Both the position numbers and the translations under genes were made by a program. The notes under the pieces are model-generated. The model was not told where the DNA came from, searched no databases, and was given only the letters and a program-made list of their open reading frames with translations. This document shows, piece after piece, positions 55,342-64,000 of a stretch of 64,000 bases of DNA; within the stretch, counting starts at the first letter, position 1, and every line of letters begins with the position of its first letter. Where the stretch lies: the NCBI RefSeq assembly GCF_024730565.1, contig NZ_CP077725.1, forward strand, positions 1,922,001 to 1,986,000, read 5' to 3'. The stretch is from Clostridium sp. CM027 (lineage in GTDB: Bacteria > Bacillota > Clostridia > Clostridiales > Clostridiaceae).

Positions 55342-56221
55342 TTACCACACCTCCTGATAGTCTTATTGATTCCTTTAAAGCCCGTTTACACAATTCATAA
55401 ACAAGCTGGAGACGAAAATCTTTAGATGCACGCCAGGAAGTACGCGGATTAACTTCTGTCTTTGCTATTTCTCCAAAAATATTGAACATTTCATCAGATA
55501 TTTTCATTCCCTTTATGGCTTCTTCAGCTTTTGGACATCTCATAGGGACAGGACCTGCAACCCCAAAGGCAAGATGTACATCGCAAATCACATCTTTTTG
55601 CATATTAAGTTTGCAAGTTACACTGCATCCAAGGGTTGCAATATCCATTGCATTACGCATAGAATATTTAATATAATTACCTGTGAAATTTTCATAATTT
55701 TCTTTTGTAATATATATAGCCGTAAGTATTTCACCATTTTTTAAACTAACTTTTCCTGGACCTACATAATACTGCGCAATTGGAATAACCCTCTTCCCAT
55801 TTGCCCCTTCTATTTCAAGAATAGCATTCAGTGCAAATAACGTCGATGCACTATCAGCACTTGTAACACCATTTGAAATATTCCCTCCAATTGTGCCAAT
55901 GTTTCTTAACTGTGGGCCTCCTATTTCATCAACCGCATCTCCCAGTACTGGAATATGTTTTTTAATAATTTCATTTTTTGTTATATGTGAAAAACTAGTA
56001 AGGGCGCCTATTTTTATACTACCATTTTCCTCCATAGATATTCCTCTTAGCTGGTCTAATCCATAAATACTTATAAGAGAACATCCAGCAAGCTTTCCAT
56101 GACGAATCTTAATAAGTACATCACTCCCACCTGCAATAATTACAGCATCAGGTTCATCCACAAGATGCTGTATTGCATCTTGAATTGAAGTTGCACTATA
56201 TATTTTTCCGATATCATACAT
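55334..56221 (-). CDS. xdhB: Xanthine dehydrogenase, FAD-binding subunit
   Basis: 295 aa of the CO dehydrogenase/xanthine dehydrogenase flavoprotein family. FAD-binding segments are visible in VIIAGGSDVLIKIRHG near the start and TIGGNISNGVTSADSA (about residues 105-125). It transfers electrons from the clusters to NAD(P)+ or another acceptor. It overlaps xdhC by 8 bases and follows xdhA by 19, so the operon order is xdhA-xdhB-xdhC. The SD GGAGGTG supports the start. Confidence 0.94.
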   Translation of the reverse strand: MYDIGKIYSATSIQDAIQHLVDEPDAVIIAGGSDVLIKIRHGKLAGCSLISIYGLDQLRGISMEENGSIKIGALTSFSHITKNEIIKKHIPVLGDAVDEIGGPQLRNIGTIGGNISNGVTSADSASTLFALNAILEIEGANGKRVIPIAQYYVGPGKVSLKNGEILTAIYITKENYENFTGNYIKYSMRNAMDIATLGCSVTCKLNMQKDVICDVHLAFGVAGPVPMRCPKAEEAIKGMKISDEMFNIFGEIAKTEVNPRTSWRASKDFRLQLVYELCKRALKESIRLSGGVVNG

Positions 56222-56240
56222 TGTTATGTCACCTCCATCT

Positions 56241-58520
56241 TTATATCAAATTTTGATTCTTAAATTTTTCTACAAGTCTTTGTGGCGTTAACGGAGCAAC
56301 ATTGAACTGAACTCCTGTAGCATTTAGCACAGCATTTCTAATTGCAGGTGCAACGGGGATCGCAGGCGGTTCTCCTAGTGCCTTGTTACCAAAAGGCCCT
56401 GACACATCATATGTTTGCGCAAACTGTGCTTCCAAGTGTGGTGTATCCATCATAGTTGGAAATTTATAATCTAGTAAATTGTCATTAAGTAGTTTGCCAG
56501 TCTTTTCATTAAACAATAGCTGCTCACTTAAACCATAACCGAGTCCCATGCTCATACCACCATGTACCTGGGCTTCTGCAAGTGCTGGATTAATAATTTT
56601 ACCAGAATCATGTACATTAATAACTTTAATAACTTTAATTTTACCAACGGGAATATCAACTTCAACATCGACAAAACATACTCCAAAGGAAAACGTATTT
56701 GATTTACATTGGTTTGTTTCTTCAGCTGTTATATGAATTGATCTTTCTACATTGTAAAGTGCATGAATAGCAACTTCTTTAAGTGATGCTAAAACTTCAC
56801 CAGTTTCCTTGTTTATAATATTATTATCTTTAAGATCAATATTTCCTGATGGAACTTTTAACATGAAATTTGCGTGCTCAATTATTTTTTCTTTGAGCTT
56901 TATAGCAGTTTTTTTAGCGGCCATCCCTGATACATAAGACTGCCTCGATGCATAAGCGCCTGTGTCAAATGGTGTAATATCTGTATCTTGAGTTGATATC
57001 ATATGGACATTTTCAATTGGAATAGTAAGAACCTCTGATACCATTTGACTAAATACCGTATCTGCCCCCTGACCTATCTCTGTCGCACCCATTTGAACTT
57101 GAACAGAACCATCTTGATTAAGCACAATCCTACAAGATGCTGTTTCGAGTGATATTGGATAAACACCTGTTGCATAACTAAATATTGCCATACCAACACC
57201 TTTTCTTACAGGCCCTGTTTGATTTTGGTATTCTTTAATTTTATTGTCCCAATCAATATATTTTCTACCTTTTTCGATACATTCGTAAAGACCATTACAA
57301 TTGCATTTAACCTGATTATCAACAAAACCTACTTTCATAGCATTAAGTTTTCTTATTTCAATCCTGTCTAACCCAAGTTTTATTGCAATATCATCCATAT
57401 GGGATTCAAGCGCAAAAGTGATTTGTGGTATCCCATAACCACGCATGGCACCAGATGGAGGCATATTCGTAAATACCGAATACATATCCCCTTTAGTTGC
57501 AACCGCATCTTGATATATCTGTTTAAATGCGTGGCCAGCTTTATTTGTTACACTATGTCCATGTGATGCATAAGCGCCTTTATTACCATATATTTCAACT
57601 TTTCTTGCAACAAATCGTCCATTTGATCTTAGATAACTTTTAATTTTGATTTTCATGGCAGTACGCACGCGGGTATTAGCAAAATCCTCTTCCCGGGTCA
57701 GATCAAGTTTGACACATCTACCACCGATAGCCTTACATAAATATGCATTAAGTGGTTCATAAAGAACATCTTGTTTATTCCCAAACCCACCCCCTATATA
57801 TGGCTTAATAACTCTGATTTTACCCCAATCAACACCAAGTGCTTGACCAATTACACGTCTTGTAATATGAGGGATTTGAGTTGATGAAACAACAACAATT
57901 CTTTTTCCCTCTTCATATGCATAGGAAATTGGATTTTCAATCTGGCAATGTTTAACGGCCGGAGTTTCGTATTCCCCTTCAAAAACAATAAGTCCTTGTT
58001 CTTTTATCGCATTATCATAATTACCCATTTCATAACTTGTATGCGAAAGAATATTATCAGGGTAATCTTCATTGATTGCTTTTGCCCCTTCTTTTAAGGC
58101 AGCTTCTATGGACATTAATGGTTCATATTCATCGTATTTAACTTTTATAAGATTAATTGCTCTTGTTGCAATTACATTATCTTTAGCAACTACAGCTGCT
58201 ATGTCATCACCATAATATCTAACTCTTTGATTAAGTAACTTTCGGTCTGCAATATCCGCATGACTCGGGTCAATTGAAAAAGGATGCCCAGCTGTTGGAA
58301 ATTTAATATCAGGAACATCAAAACAAGTTACAATTTTTACAACCCCTGGAAGTTTCATCGCCTCTGTAGTATCAATAGCTTTAACAAGACCATTCGCAAT
58401 TTTACTATGAAGAACTTTAGCAACTAGAGCATTATTTAATTGAAAATCATCTGTATATAGTGCCCGTCCAGTTACTTTATCAAAAGCATCAACCCTCTTA
58501 ATACTTTTCCCAATACTCAT
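56241..58520 (-). CDS. xdhA: Xanthine dehydrogenase, molybdenum-binding subunit
   Basis: 759 aa large subunit. Domain order as in the family: FGNKQDVLYEPL near 245-255, PPSGAMRGYG near 355 (contains the substrate Arg), ASRQSYVSG, and GEPPAIP with the catalytic Glu at about 720. It hydroxylates purine rings at the molybdenum centre. The selenium-containing cofactor is likely if it shares the yqeB/yqeC machinery, which is encoded 20 kb away. SD AAGGAGGG. First gene of the xdhABC operon. Confidence 0.95.
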   Translation of the reverse strand: MSIGKSIKRVDAFDKVTGRALYTDDFQLNNALVAKVLHSKIANGLVKAIDTTEAMKLPGVVKIVTCFDVPDIKFPTAGHPFSIDPSHADIADRKLLNQRVRYYGDDIAAVVAKDNVIATRAINLIKVKYDEYEPLMSIEAALKEGAKAINEDYPDNILSHTSYEMGNYDNAIKEQGLIVFEGEYETPAVKHCQIENPISYAYEEGKRIVVVSSTQIPHITRRVIGQALGVDWGKIRVIKPYIGGGFGNKQDVLYEPLNAYLCKAIGGRCVKLDLTREEDFANTRVRTAMKIKIKSYLRSNGRFVARKVEIYGNKGAYASHGHSVTNKAGHAFKQIYQDAVATKGDMYSVFTNMPPSGAMRGYGIPQITFALESHMDDIAIKLGLDRIEIRKLNAMKVGFVDNQVKCNCNGLYECIEKGRKYIDWDNKIKEYQNQTGPVRKGVGMAIFSYATGVYPISLETASCRIVLNQDGSVQVQMGATEIGQGADTVFSQMVSEVLTIPIENVHMISTQDTDITPFDTGAYASRQSYVSGMAAKKTAIKLKEKIIEHANFMLKVPSGNIDLKDNNIINKETGEVLASLKEVAIHALYNVERSIHITAEETNQCKSNTFSFGVCFVDVEVDIPVGKIKVIKVINVHDSGKIINPALAEAQVHGGMSMGLGYGLSEQLLFNEKTGKLLNDNLLDYKFPTMMDTPHLEAQFAQTYDVSGPFGNKALGEPPAIPVAPAIRNAVLNATGVQFNVAPLTPQRLVEKFKNQNLI

Positions 58521-58588
58521 TTTTTTCCCTCCTTATATAAATGCGTCCTTATTATATTCAATAACCTCTTATGATCTAATAATATTTT

Positions 58589-59932
58589 TTATTGTGAAAC
58601 TGTTTTTGAATCTAAGTTAGCTTTCGATTCTTCTTTTAATACAAAATTAAGTAATAGAGCTGACACTGTACCTGCACTTATACCTGAAGAAAAGAAACTT
58701 TTAACTGCTGACGGCATACTATTTAAAAGGTCTGGCCTTACAGTAACTCCTAACCCTATTCCAATTGAAATCGCAAGTATAAGCATATTTCTGTTGTTAA
58801 GTTCTACACCTTTAATAGTCTTAATTCCCGCTGATACTATCATTCCAAACATTATAATACCGGCACCACCTAAAACCGGGCTTGGCATAATTGCAATAAG
58901 GGCACCAATTTTAGGAAATATACCTAGTCCCATTAAAATAATTCCAGCAACAGCAACTACAAATCTACTTGCAACTTTAGTAAGTGGTATAAGCCCAACA
59001 TTCTGCGAAAATGATGTATTAGGCCCAGCATTAATAAATCCTGCTATAAGAGACCCAACACCATCGGCAAGTATACCTTTTGAAAGTTCTTCTGAAGTTA
59101 CCTCTTTTCCCGCTGCTTCACCAACAGCCATAAGACATCCTACCGTCTCAACAGTTGTTACTAGATACGCTGTAATAAATGCAACAAATGCACTGAGCTT
59201 AAAGGCAACACCATATTTGAAAATTGTTGGAAATTCAATCCAGCTAGCATTTGCAATTGCTGAAAAATCAAGCATTCCTAATGGAAAACATATTGTGTAT
59301 CCAAATACCAGACCAATTATAACTGATGCAGAAGAAATGAGTCCTTTACCGTATCTATTTAATAAAGCAATTACTAACATAACCGCAAACGCTATACATA
59401 CATTCCTCACGCTTCCATAATCTTTAGATCCGACTCCACCAGCAGCCCAATCTATTGATACAGGTATTAAAGTTAAACCAATTAACATAACAACAGTTCC
59501 CGTTACAATTGGTGGAAAAAACTTCCTCAGTGGTTTAATAAAATAACTTAAAAAAATCTCAATGAAAGATCCCATTATTGTTGCACCAAACATTCCCGGC
59601 AACCCGAAAGCAGAACCTACTGCTATAGATGGTCCAACAAATGTAAAATCAGTTCCCATAACACATGGAAGTTTAGACCCTACAGGACCAATTCCTTTGG
59701 CTTGAATAAATGTAGCGATGCCCGCTGCAAATAATGCGGCACTTACTAAAAATGCAATGTCTTTCACTGGTAGTCCTAAAGCACCTCCAACTATTAGTGG
59801 AACTGCTACAATACCTCCGAACGCCGCCATAATGTGTTGAAAAGCAAGTATGATTGTAATGTGGATTGGTGGTTTGTCGTTTATCTTATACAAGATACCA
59901 TCGTTGTTTCTAGGTGAATTTACTGTCCTCAT
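58589..59932 (-). CDS. NCS2 purine permease (second)
   Basis: 447 aa with about 12-14 membrane segments. NCS2 signatures TSFSQNVGLIPLT and TVETVGCLMAVGE are intact. It lies 68 bases upstream of xdhABC on the same strand, probably as first gene of that operon, and may bring in urate or xanthine. Similar to UacT/PbuX-type carriers; substrate not determined. SD AAAGGGGG. Confidence 0.93.
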   Translation of the reverse strand: MRTVNSPRNNDGILYKINDKPPIHITIILAFQHIMAAFGGIVAVPLIVGGALGLPVKDIAFLVSAALFAAGIATFIQAKGIGPVGSKLPCVMGTDFTFVGPSIAVGSAFGLPGMFGATIMGSFIEIFLSYFIKPLRKFFPPIVTGTVVMLIGLTLIPVSIDWAAGGVGSKDYGSVRNVCIAFAVMLVIALLNRYGKGLISSASVIIGLVFGYTICFPLGMLDFSAIANASWIEFPTIFKYGVAFKLSAFVAFITAYLVTTVETVGCLMAVGEAAGKEVTSEELSKGILADGVGSLIAGFINAGPNTSFSQNVGLIPLTKVASRFVVAVAGIILMGLGIFPKIGALIAIMPSPVLGGAGIIMFGMIVSAGIKTIKGVELNNRNMLILAISIGIGLGVTVRPDLLNSMPSAVKSFFSSGISAGTVSALLLNFVLKEESKANLDSKTVSQ

Positions 59933-60238
59933 AGAATATATCCCCCTTTTATAATTAAATTATAAATAAATTTACAATAATGGAGACTGTATTTGTACTC
60001 TAGACATTGTGATAATTCAAAATACTACAAAGGAATGAATAATATAATCCTACTTACTATATTTATTACGCCTTTTTTTAGGATGCATACAATAAATATA
60101 GTTACCTTTCGTATACGTTTTCTAGATTCATTTAGAATATTTATAAATAACTAACGCTCTGTTATTTTTTTGTAAAAATATTGTTTTTTTTCCTATTATA
60201 CCCTTCGTCAAGATTACCATCTTGACAAATAAAAGTCA
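59933..60238. other. Upstream region of the second permease
   Basis: AT-rich, non-coding. I looked for a purine riboswitch (the two loops and the CTACC-type core) on the minus strand and did not find it. It contains CGTATACG (60113) as a small palindrome. The promoter of the permease-xdh operon must lie here. Confidence 0.4.
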
Positions 60239-60376
60239 ATGATTTACAAAACTTTTAACCCCTTAGCTATTTCTGCAGCCTTGGCAAATGGACAAGAAAT
60301 GGAATTGTTGCATTCCAATATAATTAAGGGCTGTGGTGAATGTTTAAAGCTATGTACAAAAAATACTAAAATCTAA
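60239..60376 (+). CDS. Possible 45-aa ORF or gene remnant with CxxC-type motif
   Basis: ATG to TAA, 45 aa, with CGECLKLC near the end and no visible SD in front. It resembles the end of a longer protein cut off on the left. It ends one base before the proA terminator. Probably a degraded remnant; family not recognised. Confidence 0.25.
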   Translation: MIYKTFNPLAISAALANGQEMELLHSNIIKGCGECLKLCTKNTKI

Positions 60377-60425
60377 AAAAGCACTGTCAATATTATTGAA
60401 ACTCAATAATATTGGCAGTGCTTTT
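60377..60425. terminator. Terminator of the proBA operon (bidirectional)
   Basis: A 23-bp near-perfect stem AAAAGCACTGTCAATATTAT.. with its complement and a 3-base loop, one mismatch; TTTTTT on the minus strand. It lies 71 bases past the proA stop. Confidence 0.85.
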
Positions 60426-60495
60426 ACTATTTTTAATTTAAAATATTAATATGATTTTAGTTACCCTACATAAATTTTACTTTTGAGGTAGCTCA

Positions 60496-61752
60496 TTATT
60501 CCCTAACTTGCCCATCTCCATATATAAGATATTTTGTAGTTGTTAACTGCTCAAGCCCCATTGGGCCCCTAGCATGAAGTTTTTGATTGCTTATACCTAT
60601 TTCTGCACCAAATCCAAATTCTGCGCCATCTGTAAATCTTGTAGAAGCATTTACATATACACAAGAGGCATCTACTTGCATTAAAAATCTCTGCGAATTT
60701 CTATAATTATTAGTTATTATAGCTTCTGAATGTTTTGTTCCGTATTTAAAAATATGGTCAATAGCTTCTTCCATTGACTCAACAACTTTAATTGAAAGTA
60801 TTAAATCCAAATACTCAGTATCCCAATCCGCGTCGATCGCAGCCTTCGCATCTTTAATAATTTCAATTCCTTTTTCACATATTCTAATTTCCACACCTAA
60901 TCCATAAAGTCTTTGTGCAAGCCTTGGTAAAAACTCACTAGCAATATTTTCATGTACAAGTACTGTTTCTACTGCATTACATACTCCCGGTCTTTGAGTT
61001 TTAGCGTTAACTACTATTTCTTCCGCCATACCTAAATCAGCCTCTGAATCCACATATATATGACAAATACCTAGCCCTGTCTCGATTACTGGTACAGTAG
61101 CATTTGCTATAATGGCTTTTTTAAGTCCAGCGCCACCTCTAGGAATAATTACATCTACGTAATCATTAAGCTTTACTAACTTATTTACTAATTCTCTATC
61201 CACCATTTCAATAAGCTGAATACACCCTTCTGGTAGTCCTGCGAAAGTAGCAGCTTTTTTAATAACTTTAGCTAAAGCCATATTAGTATTTATAGCCTCT
61301 GAACCTCCTCTGAGTATTATTGAATTACCTGCCTTTAAGCATAAAGCTGCTGCATCTACAGTTACATTTGGCCTTGACTCATATATCATACCTATAACGC
61401 CCAATGGAACTCTTACCATGGAAATATCTAAATCATTTGGTCTTTTCCATCTTTTTATTCCGTCACCTATAGGATCAGGAAGTGATGCAACATTTTTAAG
61501 TCCCTCAGCCATATTTTCAATTCTCTGCTGATTAATCATTAATCTATCCAGCATTGCAACAGACAAATTATTTTTCTTACCTAATTCCATATCCTTAATA
61601 TTTGCTTCAATTATAGCGTTTTCACTGTTTATTAAAGCTTTTGCCATATGTAAAAGTGCATTATTTTTCGCATTAGTGCTAGCAGTAACCATGATTCTAG
61701 ACGCATCTTTAGCACGTCTGCCTATATTTATAATATAATCTTCAAAATTCAA
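60496..61752 (-). CDS. proA: Gamma-glutamyl phosphate reductase
   Basis: 418 aa aldehyde dehydrogenase-fold enzyme, second step of proline synthesis, reducing glutamyl-5-phosphate to the semialdehyde with NADPH. Catalytic Cys in TQRPGVCNAVET near 255 and the ESRPNVTVDAAALCLKAGN block are typical. TTG start with GGAGGAG. It follows proB by 66 bases; the two enzymes form a complex. Confidence 0.96.
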   Translation of the reverse strand: MNFEDYIINIGRRAKDASRIMVTASTNAKNNALLHMAKALINSENAIIEANIKDMELGKKNNLSVAMLDRLMINQQRIENMAEGLKNVASLPDPIGDGIKRWKRPNDLDISMVRVPLGVIGMIYESRPNVTVDAAALCLKAGNSIILRGGSEAINTNMALAKVIKKAATFAGLPEGCIQLIEMVDRELVNKLVKLNDYVDVIIPRGGAGLKKAIIANATVPVIETGLGICHIYVDSEADLGMAEEIVVNAKTQRPGVCNAVETVLVHENIASEFLPRLAQRLYGLGVEIRICEKGIEIIKDAKAAIDADWDTEYLDLILSIKVVESMEEAIDHIFKYGTKHSEAIITNNYRNSQRFLMQVDASCVYVNASTRFTDGAEFGFGAEIGISNQKLHARGPMGLEQLTTTKYLIYGDGQVRE

Positions 61753-61817
61753 TTTTTCTCCTCCTTGGCGCTTTATAGCATAGATAACAGCTATGCTATT
61801 ACAATGTGTAACCTATT

Positions 61818-62636
61818 CTATCTCTCGCTCATGGTTTTTGTATTTCTTTCGAATAATGTCCCTACTTCACGACCTTCTAAAATATCATTAATAATATTAG
61901 GTTCAGAGCCTTCTGCAATAATCATAGATGCATTTGCAGCTACTACAATTTCTGCTGCCTTAATCTTAGTTGCCATACCCCCAGTTCCAAGATTTGACCC
62001 TACACCTTCTGCAGATTCCTTAATTTCATCAGTAATCTCGGATACATTATAAATGATTTTCGCATCAGAATTTGTCCTAGGGTTTGAGTCATACAATCCA
62101 TCAATATCGGAAAGTATTATCAATAAATCCGCACCTATTAGACTTGTTACCATTGCAGATAATGTGTCATTGTCTCCAAACATTATTTCATCAACGATTA
62201 CAGCATCATTTTCATTTACTACAGGTATAACCCCCTGAGATAGTAACGTCAAAAACGTATTATGGGCATTTAGATATCTTGTATTATCTACGATATCCTC
62301 TTTTGTTAAAAGAATCTGTGCTATAGTCTTTCCATACTCTGAAAAAAACTTTTCATACATGTGAATTAAAATGCCTTGACCTACAGCGGCCGCTGCCTGC
62401 TTTTCTGGTATTGTTTCCGGCCTCACCGTAAACCCTAATTTCCCCATGCCTGCTCCTATCGCTCCAGAGGTGACTAGTACAACCTGAATTCCTTGATTAT
62501 GAATATCTGCCAATTGTCTTATAAGATTTTCAATACGTTTAAAATTTAATAATCCTGTAGAGTGGGTTAATGTTGAAGTTCCTACCTTTACCACAATTTT
62601 TGTTACACCTTTTAAATATTCTTTTCTACTGTTCAT
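61818..62636 (-). CDS. proB: Glutamate 5-kinase
   Basis: 272 aa amino acid kinase without the C-terminal PUA domain that E. coli ProB carries, as in other clostridial forms. N-terminal VVKVGTSTL binds [14 protein letters not shown] and [12 protein letters not shown] are the active site. It phosphorylates glutamate and is usually feedback-inhibited by proline. An in-frame ATG 15 bases upstream lies in the SD GGGGAG; start 62636. Confidence 0.95.
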   Translation of the reverse strand: MNSRKEYLKGVTKIVVKVGTSTLTHSTGLLNFKRIENLIRQLADIHNQGIQVVLVTSGAIGAGMGKLGFTVRPETIPEKQAAAAVGQGILIHMYEKFFSEYGKTIAQILLTKEDIVDNTRYLNAHNTFLTLLSQGVIPVVNENDAVIVDEIMFGDNDTLSAMVTSLIGADLLIILSDIDGLYDSNPRTNSDAKIIYNVSEITDEIKESAEGVGSNLGTGGMATKIKAAEIVVAANASMIIAEGSEPNIINDILEGREVGTLFERNTKTMSER

Positions 62637-62961
62637 ATAACCACTCCCCATCTCATTCTAATATTTAATTTAATTTTCTGTTTTTATAAATTTACCATAC
62701 TTTTTAAAATTTTAAAAGATATTTTATACATAATACTAATTTAATTTTACACCATATAAATTACCAGGGTTAATTAATTTATAAAATTTTGATTTTTAGG
62801 ATGAGGTTATTTAAGTAGAGTTTTGTATCATAGTGAATTTAATGATATAATTAATCTATTGTCATTAGCCATCTAAAAAATAGACTATCATGCTTACTAG
62901 TTATTTTTTTAAGATGCCTTAGTTAATGACTAAATAAAAAATGTAAAGTAGGAAGATTAAA
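62637..62961. other. Divergent intergenic region upstream of proB
   Basis: 325 bp, very AT-rich. I found no T-box, no riboswitch core and no coding frame. It should hold the promoters of proB (minus) and the 137-aa gene (plus). Confidence 0.4.
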
Positions 62962-63375
62962 ATGAGAAATGCAAAATTAGAAAGAGCAATAGTTAGAATA
63001 GATAATGAGATTTCCGCTATGAACATAGCTAAGAAATACTTATCAAATTTAGATGAAATTAAAAATGTACAACACACTTTAAATAATAAAAGACAGCTAC
63101 TTGCGGACGAATTGTATGTTGAAGACAAAAAATGTTATGAAAAGTGTTGTGACGTTATAGACGACATGCTAGATAAAGAGCTAGGAAAAGAAGACCAAAT
63201 AGAATTACTTGAAATGATTAGGGAAAATTTTGGAAGACAATCCCCGAACGTAAGCAAGAAAAGTAGTGGCCTTAATGCCTGGTTAAAAGAACTTTGCATT
63301 GAATACCATTGGATTAAAAATGAAGAAACTGATTGGGATATGGTTGTTATTACCGGATTTGGGTTATATGAATAA
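62962..63375 (+). CDS. Hypothetical protein, coiled coil
   Basis: 137 aa. The first ~85 residues are charged helices (RNAKLERAIVRIDNEISAMNIAKKYL, VQHTLNNKRQLLADELY) with heptad-like spacing; three cysteines lie in KKCYEKCCD and a fourth in KELCIEY. Acidic-basic C-terminus with two Trp. No family recognised. SD AGGAAG, followed by two hairpins, so a clean single-gene unit. Confidence 0.7.
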   Translation: MRNAKLERAIVRIDNEISAMNIAKKYLSNLDEIKNVQHTLNNKRQLLADELYVEDKKCYEKCCDVIDDMLDKELGKEDQIELLEMIRENFGRQSPNVSKKSSGLNAWLKELCIEYHWIKNEETDWDMVVITGFGLYE

Positions 63376-63412
63376 TTACCAAATTTTAGATTACAACTAA
63401 GTCCCTAATTAT

Positions 63413-63448
63413 AATTAACCGCCATGTTGAGTCAACATGGTGGTAATT
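63413..63448 (+). terminator. Hairpin after the 137-aa gene
   Basis: Stem AATTAACCGCCATGTTGA against TCAACATGGTGGTAATT with one bulged base; one-base loop. No strong T-run, so it may be an mRNA 3' stabiliser. Confidence 0.55.
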
Positions 63449-63458
63449 GATTTATAAT

Positions 63459-63489
63459 AAAAAACTGCTTATAAAATAAGCAGTTTTTT
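63459..63489. terminator. Bidirectional terminator before the 34-aa gene
   Basis: Perfect 14-bp stem AAAAAACTGCTTAT with complement and 3-base loop; T-runs on both strands. Serves the 137-aa gene (plus) and the 34-aa gene (minus). Confidence 0.8.
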
Positions 63490-63498
63490 ATATTTTCT

Positions 63499-63603
63499 TT
63501 ATTTACCTACCACTGGAACCCTTTTAGCATCGTCTTTCTTCATTTTCTTATTATTATCACCTTTAGGCTGAGCTTGCGGTCTACTCATTCCTTTTTTCGC
63601 CAT
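63499..63603 (-). CDS. Tiny basic protein, unknown
   Basis: 34 aa: MAKKGMSRPQAQPKG at the start, KKMKKDDAKRVPVVGK at the end. Nine Lys, no Cys, no hydrophobic stretch. AAGGAGG SD at 8 bases and a strong terminator 10 bases after the stop make expression likely. Too short for most gene finders. Function unknown. Confidence 0.6.
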   Translation of the reverse strand: MAKKGMSRPQAQPKGDNNKKMKKDDAKRVPVVGK

Positions 63604-63689
63604 AATTTTTCCTCCTTAAATTTATTTTAATATGCCTCATTACCTTATTATCTTTTACATATTATTTTGTTTAATACTAATACATTTTA

Positions 63690-63854
63690 TTATTTATTCT
63701 TTCCTCTAATTTTATCATTAATCTGTATGACTTCCTCTTCATTTAAACTTGTTAAGTTTAAAATTTCAATCATGCCCTTGCCTTCTTCAAGCAAATTTTT
63801 TATATTTTCAACTTCCTCTTCATGCTGACCTTTTGGCAATTTTGTTTTTTTCAT
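63690..63854 (-). CDS. Small acidic protein, unknown
   Basis: 54 aa beginning MKKTKLPKGQHEEEVE; alternating charges suggest a single helix-turn-helix bundle (residues ~11-50). A GAGGAGG SD lies about 12 bases before the ATG. Region ILNLTSLNEEEVIQINDKI looks like a small DNA- or protein-binding helix pair, but no family is recognised. Upstream of the 34-aa gene on the same strand. Confidence 0.55.
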   Translation of the reverse strand: MKKTKLPKGQHEEEVENIKNLLEEGKGMIEILNLTSLNEEEVIQINDKIRGKNK

Positions 63855-64000
63855 AGACTTTTATTTACCTCCTCTAAACTTTAATAAAATATTGTAATAT
63901 CTTATTTTTACCTAGAAGATAACTTTTATTCTAAAACTATTAAATATGAATATAAAATGTGAATACATTATAATCCATATTTAATAATATGTAGACTATA

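Noticed and set aside
58794-59420. Long open frame (208 aa) antisense to the second NCS2 permease
   Set aside because: Composition is that of an antisense shadow of a membrane protein gene (Ile/Pro/Thr-rich), no SD and no family motif; the permease is clearly real.
59933-60238. Purine riboswitch in front of the permease-xdhABC operon
   Set aside because: The conserved core and loop sequences of the purine riboswitch are not visible on the minus strand.

Overview
The window comes from a low-GC, endospore-forming Firmicute. AT-rich codon use, GerA-type germination genes, a cwlJ-gerQ pair, a GerA-like operon preceded by strong SD sequences, ClpA/ClpS, an asparagine T-box and a clostridial 2[4Fe-4S] ferredoxin all point to an anaerobic Clostridium (sensu stricto); the species cannot be read from the sequence alone.

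Layout. 1-3.1 kb: the end of a GntR/YtrA-type regulator with its ABC exporter. 3.1-7.3 kb: a spore germinant-receptor operon (GerA, GerC lipoprotein, a 71-aa membrane protein, GerB). 7.4-16 kb: MscL, a DUF3810 membrane metalloprotease-like protein, an NlpC/P60 wall hydrolase, a Ser/Thr kinase, the cortex-lytic pair CwlJ/GerQ, a lipoprotein cyclophilin and mannose-6-phosphate isomerase. 16-31 kb: housekeeping (CysS, an SDR, a YesL-like protein, transketolase, ferredoxin, AsnS with its T-box, YitT, an MBL-fold hydrolase, a VOC protein, ClpS-ClpA). 31-34.5 kb: three paralogous genes, two of them a tandem duplication of a whole transcription unit, that resemble clostridial exosporium (CsxC-like) proteins. 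34.6-36.4 kb: a complete IS1182-family insertion sequence.

36.4-59.9 kb is the most notable region: a large purine (xanthine/uric acid) catabolic island. On the minus strand run ssnA, ygfK, hydA, a fused FeS-molybdenum hydroxylase, yqeC, a MocA-like cytidylyltransferase, yqeB and a molybdopterin-binding protein. Divergently, on the plus strand, are a YheO-like regulator, dpaL, ygeY, ygeW, an NCS2 purine permease and guaD. A second, three-subunit xanthine dehydrogenase (xdhA-xdhB-xdhC) and a second NCS2 permease follow on the minus strand. The presence of yqeB/yqeC marks the selenium-labile molybdenum hydroxylase type. Together the genes would import purines, deaminate guanine, interconvert urate and xanthine, open the rings and release ammonia and carbamoyl groups from diaminopropionate- and ureido-type intermediates. 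This matches gene sets known from E. coli and from anaerobic gut purine degraders, so it is known in kind, but several steps remain biochemically unassigned.

60-64 kb: proB-proA, an unknown 137-aa protein and two tiny genes. Structural curiosities include three copies of a 137-174 bp palindromic repeat that looks like an IS200/IS605-derived non-autonomous element, an interleaved inverted repeat near 22.75 kb, duplicated palindromes in front of the exosporium-like genes, and a set of very small hydrophilic proteins with strong ribosome-binding sites. No rRNA, tRNA or CRISPR array was seen.
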